Assembly (NCBI GenBank): GCA_002083525.1
Contig: LWDM01000002.1
Coordinates: 53,521 to 75,658 of the forward strand
DNA length: 22,138 nucleotides
Direction: 5' to 3'
Source: Proteobacteria bacterium SG_bin9
Lineage (GTDB): Bacteria > Pseudomonadota > Alphaproteobacteria > Rhizobiales > Xanthobacteraceae
The notes beneath the pieces were generated by a model. That model did no database searches and was not told the origin of the DNA. It was given only the letters and a program-made list of their open reading frames with translations. The position numbers were made by a program, and so were the translations under genes. Of the stretch, positions 15,790 through 22,138 are shown in pieces (position 1 is the first letter of the stretch; each line of letters begins with the position of its first letter).

Positions 15790-16055
15790 GCGGTGGCTCC
15801 GGCCAACAGGCTGTCGAGCTTGCGGTCGCGGTCGAGCGCGTAGAGATCGTCGCAGCCGCCGATGTGCTGGCCGCCAATGAAGATCTGCGGATAGGTCGAG
15901 CCGCCCGAAGAGCGCTGCACCATTTCCTGCCGCCAGTCTGGATTGACCGCCACGTCGAACTCCTTGAAGTCGACCTGTTTGCGCGTCAGCAGCGATTTGG
16001 CGGCGCTGCAGTAGCCGCAACCGGGGCGAGTGTAGATTTCAACGGCGACAGACAT
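15786..16055 (-). CDS. grxC: Glutaredoxin 3
   Basis: A small 89-residue thiol-disulfide oxidoreductase that uses glutathione to reduce disulfides and glutathionylated proteins in the cytoplasm. The active-site motif is CGYC (Cys13 and Cys16) in TRPGCGYCSAAK, where CPYC is more common; CGYC is within normal variation. The glutathione-binding TYPQIFIGG and IGGCDDL segments follow. The chosen ATG at 16055 has GAGGA 4-5 nt upstream; an ATG at 16088 would add 11 residues and overlap comF. It lies 29 bp after comF and overlaps the nitrilase start (GTGA). Confidence 0.95.
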   Translation of the reverse strand: MSVAVEIYTRPGCGYCSAAKSLLTRKQVDFKEFDVAVNPDWRQEMVQRSSGGSTYPQIFIGGQHIGGCDDLYALDRDRKLDSLLAGATA

Positions 16056-16084
16056 AGGGTCCTCAACGGCGATGAAGGTTCCAA

Positions 16085-16894
16085 TCATATAGGATTTCCA
16101 AAGGGCTCCACAACCCGGGCGAACACCAGCACCTCGACCTCAGCAGCGTGCGCACGCAGCAGGGCGCGTGCACAGGCGTCGACCGTCGAGCCTGATGTCA
16201 GCACGTCATCGACCAGAAGAATGCGGCGACCGCGCACATGCGGTTTATATTCGACGGGCACCGCGACCGCGCCCTGGACATTGGCCGCGCGTTCGGACTT
16301 CGAAAGTCCGATCTGTTGCGCGGTTTGCCGGGTGCGTTTCAAGAGCCATGGTTCGAGCGGCAAACCACCCGCTTGCGCGATCGCCTTGGCAAGATGGCCG
16401 GATTGATTGTAACGGCGGCTCCAGCCGCGCCGCCAATGCAGCGGTACCGGCACGATCACATCGGCGCGCGAGACGAGTTCATGTCCGGCGCGCGCCATCC
16501 ATCGCCCCATGGTCGGCGCGAGATCGACGCGATCCTGATACTTCAGCGCATGCACGAGCGCGCGGGCGACTTCATCGTAGCGCACGGCGGCGCGGGCGCG
16601 GCGATACGACGGCGGGTTGGCGATCGCCTCCATCGACAGTAAGCCCGGCCCCGGATCGTAGACGAACGGAATGCCGAGCCGCTCGCAGCAGGGCGGCGCG
16701 ATGAATGACAGCTTCGCCCAGCACTGCGCGCAGACGCCAGCGCCTGCGACCGGAACGCGGCAGCCGACGCAAAGTGTCGGCAGCGCGATGTCGAGCGCCA
16801 CTCGTGCAAGGCGTGACCACAGCTCGCGTGCGGTTGTTGCGGCTTCAAGCAGGTGCTGACCGGTCCGGCTTTGGGAGATTGCGTGCAGTTGCAT
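16085..16894 (-). CDS. comF: ComF family protein (phosphoribosyltransferase-like)
   Basis: The 269-residue protein has an N-terminal zinc-binding region with two cysteine pairs (C42/C45 and C55/C58 counted from the ATG at 16894), a double-zinc-ribbon-like feature of ComF, and a C-terminal phosphoribosyltransferase domain with the PRPP loop LLVDDVLTSGST (about 226-237). ComF is a cytoplasmic helper in DNA uptake and recombination in transformable bacteria; in alphaproteobacteria its role is unproven. A GTG start at 16909 is also possible. It heads the grxC-nitrilase-DUF1178 operon and is divergent from the methyltransferase at 16979. Confidence 0.93.
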   Translation of the reverse strand: MQLHAISQSRTGQHLLEAATTARELWSRLARVALDIALPTLCVGCRVPVAGAGVCAQCWAKLSFIAPPCCERLGIPFVYDPGPGLLSMEAIANPPSYRRARAAVRYDEVARALVHALKYQDRVDLAPTMGRWMARAGHELVSRADVIVPVPLHWRRGWSRRYNQSGHLAKAIAQAGGLPLEPWLLKRTRQTAQQIGLSKSERAANVQGAVAVPVEYKPHVRGRRILLVDDVLTSGSTVDACARALLRAHAAEVEVLVFARVVEPFGNPI

Positions 16895-16978
16895 GGCGAG
16901 TCTCGACACGGGACTGTGCGACTCAATCCTGTGCGTTTGCTAGAGCCAGAATTGGCCATGTCTGCTAGATGGAGCCAC

Positions 16979-17815
16979 ATGACACCATCAACGCCGCCTC
17001 TGCTGTTTGATGTGAGCGCGCTCCGCCAGCGGCGGCGGCGCGCCGAACGCATTGGCGCGGCAACCTTTTTGCGCGACCGTGTATCGGAAGATCTGGCCGA
17101 GCGGTTGTCGGCGGTGGTACGTAATTTCCCTAATGCAGTTGATCTCGGCGCACCGGGCGCCCTTGCCGGTTTGCAAGCTGCGCGTGTCGGCGAGCTCACG
17201 CCTGTCGATTTGCTCGAGGCGCCGGGTGACGCGCTGGGACTCGCGCCCGATTCGTTCGATCTCGCGCTCTCGGTGCTGGCGCTGCATCTCGTCAACGATC
17301 TGCCGGGCGTGATGGCGCAGGTGCGCCGTGCGCTGAAGCCGGACGGCCTGTTTCTCGCGGCGCTGCTCGGCGGCGATACGCTGACCGAGTTGCGGCAATC
17401 GTTCGCCGCAGCCGAGGCGGAAGTCGAAGGCGGCGTGTCGCCGCGTGTCGCGCCGTTCGCGGACTTGCGCGATCTCGGTGCGCTGCTGCAACGGGCGGGC
17501 TTTGCGTTGCCGGTCGCCGACGTCGATCGCATCGTCGTGCGCTATGATAATGCGTTTGTGCTGATGCAGGATTTGCGGCGCATGGCAGCGACCAACGTCC
17601 TCATTGAGCGGCGCAAGTCGTTCTCGCGGCGCTCGACGTTGCTGCGCATGGCGCATATCTACGCCGAGCGCTTTGCCGATGCTGACGGCCGGATCCGCGC
17701 GACGTTCGATGTGGTGTGGCTGTCGGGCTGGGCGCCGCATGAGAGTCAGCAGAAGCCGTTGAAGCCGGGCTCGGCGCAGATGCGGCTCGCCGACGCGATC
17801 AAGCCGAAAACCTGA
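16979..17815 (+). CDS. SAM-dependent protein, NDUFAF5-like (BioC family)
   Basis: The 278-residue protein strongly resembles NDUFAF5, the complex I assembly factor that hydroxylates an arginine of the NuoB/NDUFS7-type subunit. Shared features are FDLALSVLALHLVNDLPGVM, RRALKPDGLFLAALLGGDTL, the stretch GGVSPRVAPFADLRDLGALL, and the closing GWAPHESQQKP. Motif I is changed to VDLGAPGA, consistent with a hydroxylase-like relative that has lost typical methyltransferase geometry. BioC is less likely because no biotin genes are near. I chose the ATG at 16979, where GGAG lies 4 nt upstream; the frame is open back to 16853. The C-terminal codons overlap the palindromic repeat at 17804-17862. Confidence 0.87.
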   Translation: MTPSTPPLLFDVSALRQRRRRAERIGAATFLRDRVSEDLAERLSAVVRNFPNAVDLGAPGALAGLQAARVGELTPVDLLEAPGDALGLAPDSFDLALSVLALHLVNDLPGVMAQVRRALKPDGLFLAALLGGDTLTELRQSFAAAEAEVEGGVSPRVAPFADLRDLGALLQRAGFALPVADVDRIVVRYDNAFVLMQDLRRMAATNVLIERRKSFSRRSTLLRMAHIYAERFADADGRIRATFDVVWLSGWAPHESQQKPLKPGSAQMRLADAIKPKT

Positions 17816-17862
17816 AACATGCCCCGAAAAAATGGGAGCCGGTTTTCGGATCAGGTCATGTT
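17804..17862. repeat. Short palindromic intergenic repeat, Bradyrhizobium-type
   Basis: This element contains AACATG (17816-17821) pairing with CATGTT (17857-17862), and CCGAAAA (17824-17830) pairing with TTTTCGG (17843-17849). An alternative 9-bp pairing joins CCGAAAACC (17804-17812, in the gene end) to GGTTTTCGG (17841-17849). The pattern ccgaaaa...ggttttcgg with flanking CATG resembles a short repeat I have seen often in Bradyrhizobium-type intergenic regions. It sits between convergent genes and may act as a bidirectional terminator. Confidence 0.7.
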
Positions 17863-17871
17863 CAAACAAGT

Positions 17872-18273
17872 CTAGAGCAGCAATCCCGTCAGATGCGGGA
17901 TCAGCGGCAGATCCGCCGGCGGCATCGGATAGTCGCGGAGCTTGTTGGCGCGCACCCAGGCGAGGTTCTGGCCCTCGCGCGAGGCGACGGTGCCGCTCCA
18001 GCGACGGCAGATGTAGAGCGGCATCAAGAGATGAAAATCGTCATAGGCGTGGCTCGCGAAGGTGAGCGGCGCGAGGCACGGCTCGGTCACGTCGATGCCG
18101 AGTTCTTCCTTGAGTTCGCGGATCAGCGCCTGTTCCGGCCGCTCGCCCGGATCGACCTTGCCGCCGGGAAACTCCCAGAGGCCGGCGAGGTTCTTGCCCT
18201 CGGGCCGCTGCGCGATCAGCACGCGGTTGTCTGCGTCGATCAGCGCGACAGCGACGACGAGGGTCAGCTTCAT
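17872..18273 (-). CDS. mutT: 8-oxo-dGTP diphosphatase (MutT, Nudix)
   Basis: MutT hydrolyses 8-oxo-dGTP so that oxidised guanine is not built into DNA. The protein is about 133 residues. The Nudix box GKVDPGERPEQALIRELKEELGI is present with all key residues (Gly, Glu, Arg-Glu, Glu-Glu in GX5EX7REUXEEXGU form), and the EFPGGKVDPGE lead-in and AQRPEGKNLAGLWEFPGG are typical MutT. The argJ stop and the start share bases: GTGATG allows GTG at 18276 or ATG at 18273, so the start is uncertain by one codon. It is translated from the argJ transcript and ends next to the palindromic repeat. Confidence 0.93.
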   Translation of the reverse strand: MKLTLVVAVALIDADNRVLIAQRPEGKNLAGLWEFPGGKVDPGERPEQALIRELKEELGIDVTEPCLAPLTFASHAYDDFHLLMPLYICRRWSGTVASREGQNLAWVRANKLRDYPMPPADLPLIPHLTGLLL

Positions 18274-19514
18274 CACGAGCGATAGTCGCCGTTGATGGCG
18301 ACGTATTCCTTGGTGAGGTCGCAGGTCAGCACGCGGTCACGGCCCTTGCCGAGGCCCATGGCGACCTTGATCTGGATGGTGTCGTTCTTCATCGCCTCGG
18401 AGACTTCGGCCTCGTTATAGGACGGATCGCGTGCGCCCTTGCTGGCAACGCGGATGCCGTTGAACGAGATCGAGAGCTTGTCGCGGTTGGCAGGCTGGCC
18501 GGCCTTGCCCACCGCCATCACCACGCGGCCCCAGTTCGCGTCCTCACCGGCGATCGCGGTTTTAACCAGCGGCGAGTTCGCGATCGACATGGCGACCTTG
18601 CGGGCGGACGCTTTGGTCGTTGCGCCCTCGACCACGACTTCGACGAGCTTGCGCGCGCCTTCGCCGTCACGCGCGACCTGCTCGGCGAGATTCGCAAGCA
18701 CCTCGTTGAAGGCCTTCACGAAGGCCTTCAGCTTCGGATCGTTGGCGCGGGTGATCTTCGGTGCGCCGTCGGCGGCAGCGGCGCCGGTCGCGAATGCGAG
18801 CAGCGTGTCTGAGGTGGACGTATCGCCGTCGATGGTGACGGCGTTGAACGTATCGGCGACGCCGCCCTTCAGGAGTGCCTGCAGCGCAGGCGCCGCAATC
18901 GGTGCGTCGGTAAAGACGAACGACAGCATGGTCGCCATGTCCGGCGCGATCATGCCAGCGCCCTTGGCCATGCCGTTGATGGTGACCGTTGCTTTGCCGA
19001 GTTTCACTTTTGCCGTGGCGACTTTCGGAAACGTGTCGGTGGTCATGATCGCCTTGGCCGCTTCGAGCCAGCGATCGGGCGCCACTTCGCCGGCGAGTGT
19101 TTCCAGCACGCCGTTGAATTTCGTTGCGTCGAGCGGCTCGCCGATCACGCCCGTGGAGGCCAGGAAGATTTCGCCGGTCTTGCAGCCGGCGGCTTTCGCG
19201 GCGATGTCGGCGGTGAGCGCAGTCGATTGCTTGCCGGTCTTGCCGGTGAAGGCGTTGGCGTTACCGGAATTGACGACCAGCGCGCGCGCCGTCTTGCCCT
19301 TCAGTTTCGCGCGGCACCACTCAACCGGCGCGGACGGGCATTTCGATGTGGTGAAGACACCGGCAACCGTCGTGCCCTTGTCGAACAGGGCCAGCAGCAC
19401 GTCCGTGCGCCCCTTATAGCGGATGCCGGCGGCTGCGGTGCCGAGGCGTACGCCGCGGATCGCGGGCATGTCGGGGACGGATTTCGGGGCGAGGGGCGAG
19501 ACAGTGCTGGACAT
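18273..19514 (-). CDS. argJ: Bifunctional ornithine acetyltransferase / N-acetylglutamate synthase
   Basis: ArgJ transfers the acetyl group from N-acetylornithine to glutamate, recycling it in arginine synthesis, and may also make N-acetylglutamate from acetyl-CoA. The 413-residue precursor cleaves itself at the conserved KGAGMIAPDMATML motif; Thr195 is the nucleophile that becomes the first residue of the beta chain. VVNSGNANAFTG (80-91) and STGVIG are intact. The start codon at 19514 has GGAAG upstream. It precedes mutT with overlapping stop/start and follows the parvulin gene, with a hairpin between them, so it may have its own promoter in the 160-bp gap. Confidence 0.97.
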   Translation of the reverse strand: MSSTVSPLAPKSVPDMPAIRGVRLGTAAAGIRYKGRTDVLLALFDKGTTVAGVFTTSKCPSAPVEWCRAKLKGKTARALVVNSGNANAFTGKTGKQSTALTADIAAKAAGCKTGEIFLASTGVIGEPLDATKFNGVLETLAGEVAPDRWLEAAKAIMTTDTFPKVATAKVKLGKATVTINGMAKGAGMIAPDMATMLSFVFTDAPIAAPALQALLKGGVADTFNAVTIDGDTSTSDTLLAFATGAAAADGAPKITRANDPKLKAFVKAFNEVLANLAEQVARDGEGARKLVEVVVEGATTKASARKVAMSIANSPLVKTAIAGEDANWGRVVMAVGKAGQPANRDKLSISFNGIRVASKGARDPSYNEAEVSEAMKNDTIQIKVAMGLGKGRDRVLTCDLTKEYVAINGDYRS

Positions 19515-19610
19515 CGGATCACTTCCACAATCGGCAGGATGACGCCGCTATTTACCGGCTCCGTTTCGCGTTGTCGCGGTGGTGTGTGGAAATTTTGCTG
19601 GCCGACATGC

Positions 19611-19635
19611 AAATGGCCGGGGCGAGCCCGGCCAT
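19611..19635 (-). terminator. Terminator-like hairpin after the parvulin gene
   Basis: ATGGCCGGG (19613-19621) pairs with CCCGGCCAT (19627-19635), a perfect 9-bp stem. Read on the minus strand the loop is CTCGC and the stem is followed by only three Ts, so termination may be partial and allow read-through into argJ. Confidence 0.6.
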
Positions 19636-19677
19636 CAAGTTTTCGAATGTCATCGAACCGAAATGTTTCGGCGAATG

Positions 19678-20598
19678 TTACTTCTTCGCCGGAGCCATCG
19701 CGCCGCCAGGAGCTTTTGCGGCGGGCGGGGTCGCGGCCGGCGCCGGATCGGCGGGCTTCGCGTCGAGACGCTCGACCTTTGCGGCCTCACGCAACTTGGC
19801 GACGTAATCGGCCTGCGCTTTGCGCGTGACGTAGGTTTCGATCTGCGCCTTCACCTGCTCGAAGTCCGGCGCCTGACGGTTGCGTTTGTCCTCGACCTTG
19901 ATGACGTGCCAGCCGAACTGCGATTTCACCGGCGCGGAGATTTTGCCGGCGTCGGTCTCGAACGCGACCTTGGAGAATTCCGGCACCATCTGGTCCTTGG
20001 TGAAGTAGCCGAGATCGCCGCCATCCGATGCGCCGGGGTCCTTCGACTTCTTCTTCGCCAGTTCGGCGAAGTCGGCGCCCTTCTTCAACTCCTCGGCGAC
20101 CTGCTTCGCTTCATCTTCGGTCTCGACGAGGATGTGACGCGCGCGCACTTCCGGCTCGGCCGTGATCTGCTTTGCGGCTTCCTCATAAACCTTCTTCATG
20201 TTCTCGGGCGTCGTGGCTGTCTTGCCTTCGTTGGCAAGGAGTTGGTCCATCAGAAGACGATCGCGCGCGAAGGCGAGCTTCTTCTTGAAGTCTTCGCTGT
20301 CGGCGACCTTCTTGTCGGCAGCCGCTTTCGCGACGATCTTCATGTCGATCAGAAACGACAGGATATTGTCGCGCCGCGTCGCCGGGTCCATCTGCTGCAG
20401 GCTCGATCCGAGTTCCTCGGCCGCTGTGTCGATATCGCTCTGGCGAATCTCTGCGCCATCAACCTTGGCGACCACCGGATCGGCGCCCTGGGCGCTTGCA
20501 GGCTGGCTGGCAAACAGGGCGACCGCGAAGCAGCCCGCAGTTGCAGCAAGGAGGCCGGCGCGAAGACGGGTTGTCACAGCGGTCGATACAGCGGTCAT
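19678..20598 (-). CDS. Periplasmic parvulin-type peptidyl-prolyl isomerase
   Basis: A 306-residue secreted foldase of the PpiC/PrsA/SurA class. It has a signal peptide (about 1-36, ending ASQPASAQ with a likely cut after ASA), a SurA-like N-terminal chaperone region (about 40-145), the parvulin domain with VRARHILVET, then GGDLGYFTKDQMVPEFSKVA and VKSQFGWHVIKVED (about 150-238), and an Ala/Pro-rich tail ending GGAMAPAKK. Cys23 lies in the hydrophobic stretch, but the preceding residues do not form a normal lipobox. It catalyses cis-trans isomerisation of prolines in exported proteins, which fits its divergent position beside secA. AAAGGA lies 7 nt before the ATG. A hairpin follows at 19611. 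Confidence 0.93.
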   Translation of the reverse strand: MTAVSTAVTTRLRAGLLAATAGCFAVALFASQPASAQGADPVVAKVDGAEIRQSDIDTAAEELGSSLQQMDPATRRDNILSFLIDMKIVAKAAADKKVADSEDFKKKLAFARDRLLMDQLLANEGKTATTPENMKKVYEEAAKQITAEPEVRARHILVETEDEAKQVAEELKKGADFAELAKKKSKDPGASDGGDLGYFTKDQMVPEFSKVAFETDAGKISAPVKSQFGWHVIKVEDKRNRQAPDFEQVKAQIETYVTRKAQADYVAKLREAAKVERLDAKPADPAPAATPPAAKAPGGAMAPAKK

Positions 20599-21093
20599 GA
20601 AAAATCCTTTGTCTGCGATGCGGCTCTTCGAAAGTCCTGCAAATCGCGCTTATTGGGCGGCAGGACACTCGCCCAACCGTTAACGCTTGGCAACGCGAAA
20701 AGTCTGTCAAAATCATGAATTTCCGGCCATGTCCGGCTGCGTTGACAAGGGTTGGGGCCGCCCATATTTCTGCCTCGCGACGACTTGGAACGCGCCGGAC
20801 ATAGGCGGTTTCGAGGGCTGCGACAGAACGCGCGTTAACCGGCCATTTCGGTGCGTTTTCTTTGAGCAGAACCGCATTCCGCTTCGGCGGAAAACACGCT
20901 ATGAGGGCATTCGCGCGAGCGGCCGCCCGATGGCATCTGAACCCTCTCCCGTTCCTTCCGACCAACACGGAGCGGGCGAGGTCTGACCGGGCGGTGCTGT
21001 CGTTTTTGGACTGCGCGGTTTCACGATGAGTTGATGGCCGCTCGCGGTCAATGAAGATCGGCGGTAACGCCGGATTGCAAGGACAGGTTTGTG
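20599..21093. other. Intergenic region with divergent promoters and secA leader
   Basis: This 495-bp gap separates the parvulin gene (minus) from secA (plus). It has no gene that I can support. A short plus-strand frame at 20901-21029 (42 codons, MRAFARAAARWHLNPLPFLP start) and a 99-codon frame at 20687-20986 lack ribosome sites and family likeness. TTGACA boxes face opposite ways at 20705-20710 (minus) and 20742-20747 (plus). The roughly 300-nt plus-strand leader could carry secA regulation. Confidence 0.5.
20742..20770 (+). promoter_or_regulatory. Candidate promoter for secA
   Basis: A perfect TTGACA (20742-20747) is followed after 17 bp by TATTTC (20765-20770), a poor -10 but with the correct first three bases. 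Transcription would start near 20777 and leave a leader of about 315 nt before secA. Another promoter nearer the gene may exist but was not recognised. Confidence 0.38.
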
Positions 21094-22138
21094 ATGATCG
21101 GCGCGCTCGCCCGCAAGTTTTTCGGCACTTCCAACGATCGCCGGATCAAGTCCTATCAGCCCCGTGTCGACGCGATCAACGCGCTCGAGCCGGAGCTCGT
21201 GAAGCTCACCGATGAGCAGCTCAAAGCGCGGACGGACGAATTCCGCAAGCAACTCACTGAGGGCAAGACGCTCGACGATATTCTCATTCCCGCATTCGCG
21301 ACGGTGCGCGAAGCCGCCAAACGCACACTCGGTCAGCGCCACTTCGACGTGCAGCTGATCGGCGGCATGGTGCTGCACGAAGGCGATATCGCCGAAATGA
21401 AGACCGGTGAAGGTAAGACGCTGGTCGCGACGCTTCCGGTCTATCTCAACGCGCTCGCCGGCAAGGGCGTGCATGTGGTGACGGTCAACGATTACCTCGC
21501 CAAGCGCGACGCCGAATGGATGGGGCGAATTTATTCTTTCCTCGGCATGACCACCGGCGTGATCGTTCATGGTCTCGACGATGGCCAGCGCAAGGCGTCC
21601 TACGCCTGCGACATCACCTACGGCACCAACAACGAATACGGCTTCGACTACCTGCGCGACAACCTGATCGTGAGCGATCTCAGCCAGTGCGTGCAGCGCG
21701 AGCTGAACTACGCCATCGTCGACGAGGTGGACAGCATTTTGATCGACGAGGCCCGGACGCCGCTGATTATCTCGGGACCGACCGATCAGACCACGGATCT
21801 CTACTACCGGATCAACGCGATCATCCCCCAGCTCAAGCCGGAGCAGGACTACACGATCGAGGAAAAGACCAAGACCGCCTCGCTCACGGAAGAAGGCAAC
21901 GCCCGCGTCGAGAAACTCCTCGGTGTGGACAACCTGTACGATCCGGCGAACATGGACATGGTGCACCACGTCGTCAAGGCGCTGCAGGCCCATGCCTTGT
22001 ACAAGCGGGACGTGGACTACGTGGTGAAAGACGGCGAAGTCATCATCGTCGACGAATTCACCGGCCGCCTCATGCCGGGCCGCCGCTGGAGCGACGGCTT
22101 GCACCAGGCGGTGGAAGCCAAGGAAGGCGTCAAGATCG
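21094..22138 (+). CDS. secA: Protein translocase ATPase SecA (5' part, runs off the window)
   Basis: SecA is the ATPase that drives preproteins through SecYEG. The window holds the first 348 residues; the full protein is usually about 900-950. The sequence begins MIGALARKFFGTSNDRRIKS, with MKTGEGKT (Walker A, about 102-109), VVTVNDYLAKRDAEWMG, YGTNNEYGFDYLRDN and DEVDSILIDEARTPLIISG (Walker B, from residue 210), all intact. The start is ATG 21094 or the GTG just before it at 21091; AGG lies 6 nt upstream of the ATG. It is divergent from a periplasmic parvulin that folds exported proteins. The C-terminal zinc tail is not in the window. Confidence 0.97.
   Translation, partial: MIGALARKFFGTSNDRRIKSYQPRVDAINALEPELVKLTDEQLKARTDEFRKQLTEGKTLDDILIPAFATVREAAKRTLGQRHFDVQLIGGMVLHEGDIAEMKTGEGKTLVATLPVYLNALAGKGVHVVTVNDYLAKRDAEWMGRIYSFLGMTTGVIVHGLDDGQRKASYACDITYGTNNEYGFDYLRDNLIVSDLSQCVQRELNYAIVDEVDSILIDEARTPLIISGPTDQTTDLYYRINAIIPQLKPEQDYTIEEKTKTASLTEEGNARVEKLLGVDNLYDPANMDMVHHVVKALQAHALYKRDVDYVVKDGEVIIVDEFTGRLMPGRRWSDGLHQAVEAKEGVKI

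Noticed and set aside
20687..20986. 99-codon plus-strand frame upstream of secA
   Set aside because: No ribosome site, no family likeness, and it spans both candidate promoters.
20899..22104. 401-codon minus-strand frame opposite secA
   Set aside because: It lies almost entirely antisense to the well-recognised secA gene, so it is a high-GC shadow frame.
1..22138. CRISPR array, mobile element, defence or toxin-antitoxin system
   Set aside because: No regular repeat-spacer pattern, transposase, integrase or known system gene was seen; the genes are conserved housekeeping families.

Overview
The window is a gene-dense stretch of a GC-rich (clearly above 60% by eye) alphaproteobacterial chromosome, most probably Hyphomicrobiales close to Bradyrhizobium, Rhodopseudomonas, Afipia or Pseudolabrys. 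The evidence is the conserved gene neighbourhood (DUF4167-prmC-prfA-ptsP-lysC divergent from ubiG; comF-grxC-nitrilase-DUF1178; mutT-argJ-parvulin divergent from secA), protein sequences typical of that group, and a palindromic intergenic repeat that resembles elements I know from Bradyrhizobium-type genomes. No rRNA, tRNA, CRISPR array, transposase, integrase or phage gene was seen. This is mostly a housekeeping region, and I found no convincing new multi-gene system.

Layout. (1) 1-866: the end of an intergenic region with TGC-rich repeats and a strong terminator, then phaB (acetoacetyl-CoA reductase, polyhydroxybutyrate synthesis) with its own candidate promoter and terminator. (2) 968-2602: an EamA/DMT permease, convergent and 17 bp overlapping with a flavin-reductase-like protein whose upstream region holds a perfect 16-bp palindrome. 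(3) 2603-4738: gloB plus a DUF985 cupin (minus strand, GTGA overlap), divergent from a degenerate methyltransferase-like gene. (4) 4780-10434, minus strand: ptsP, prfA, prmC, then a structured gap of about 600 bp, then the DUF4167 protein. (5) 10733-14415: lysC (minus), divergent from a PH-domain membrane protein, ubiG and a second DMT permease (plus). (6) 14426-16894, minus strand: comF-grxC-nitrilase-DUF1178, tightly packed. (7) 16979-17815, plus: an NDUFAF5-like methyltransferase ending inside a palindromic repeat. (8) 17872-20598, minus strand: periplasmic parvulin, argJ, mutT. (9) 21094 to the end, plus: the first third of secA behind a leader of about 300 nt.

How the genes work together. 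Several serve translation and protein export: prfA with its methylase prmC, secA, and the periplasmic parvulin. Others serve amino-acid supply (lysC, argJ), quinone and respiratory-chain maturation (ubiG, NDUFAF5-like), metabolite and nucleotide repair (mutT, nitrilase, gloB), nitrogen-PTS signalling (ptsP) and PHB storage (phaB). Carbon storage and PTS(Ntr) are often linked physiologically in rhizobia, but nothing here shows direct coupling.

The points most worth a second look are regulatory: the 16-bp palindrome at 2569-2584, the inverted repeat over the ptsP promoter, the structured gap upstream of DUF4167, the secA leader, the repeat that overlaps a stop codon, the recurring CTCGC terminator loop, and the many GTGA/ATGA gene overlaps.
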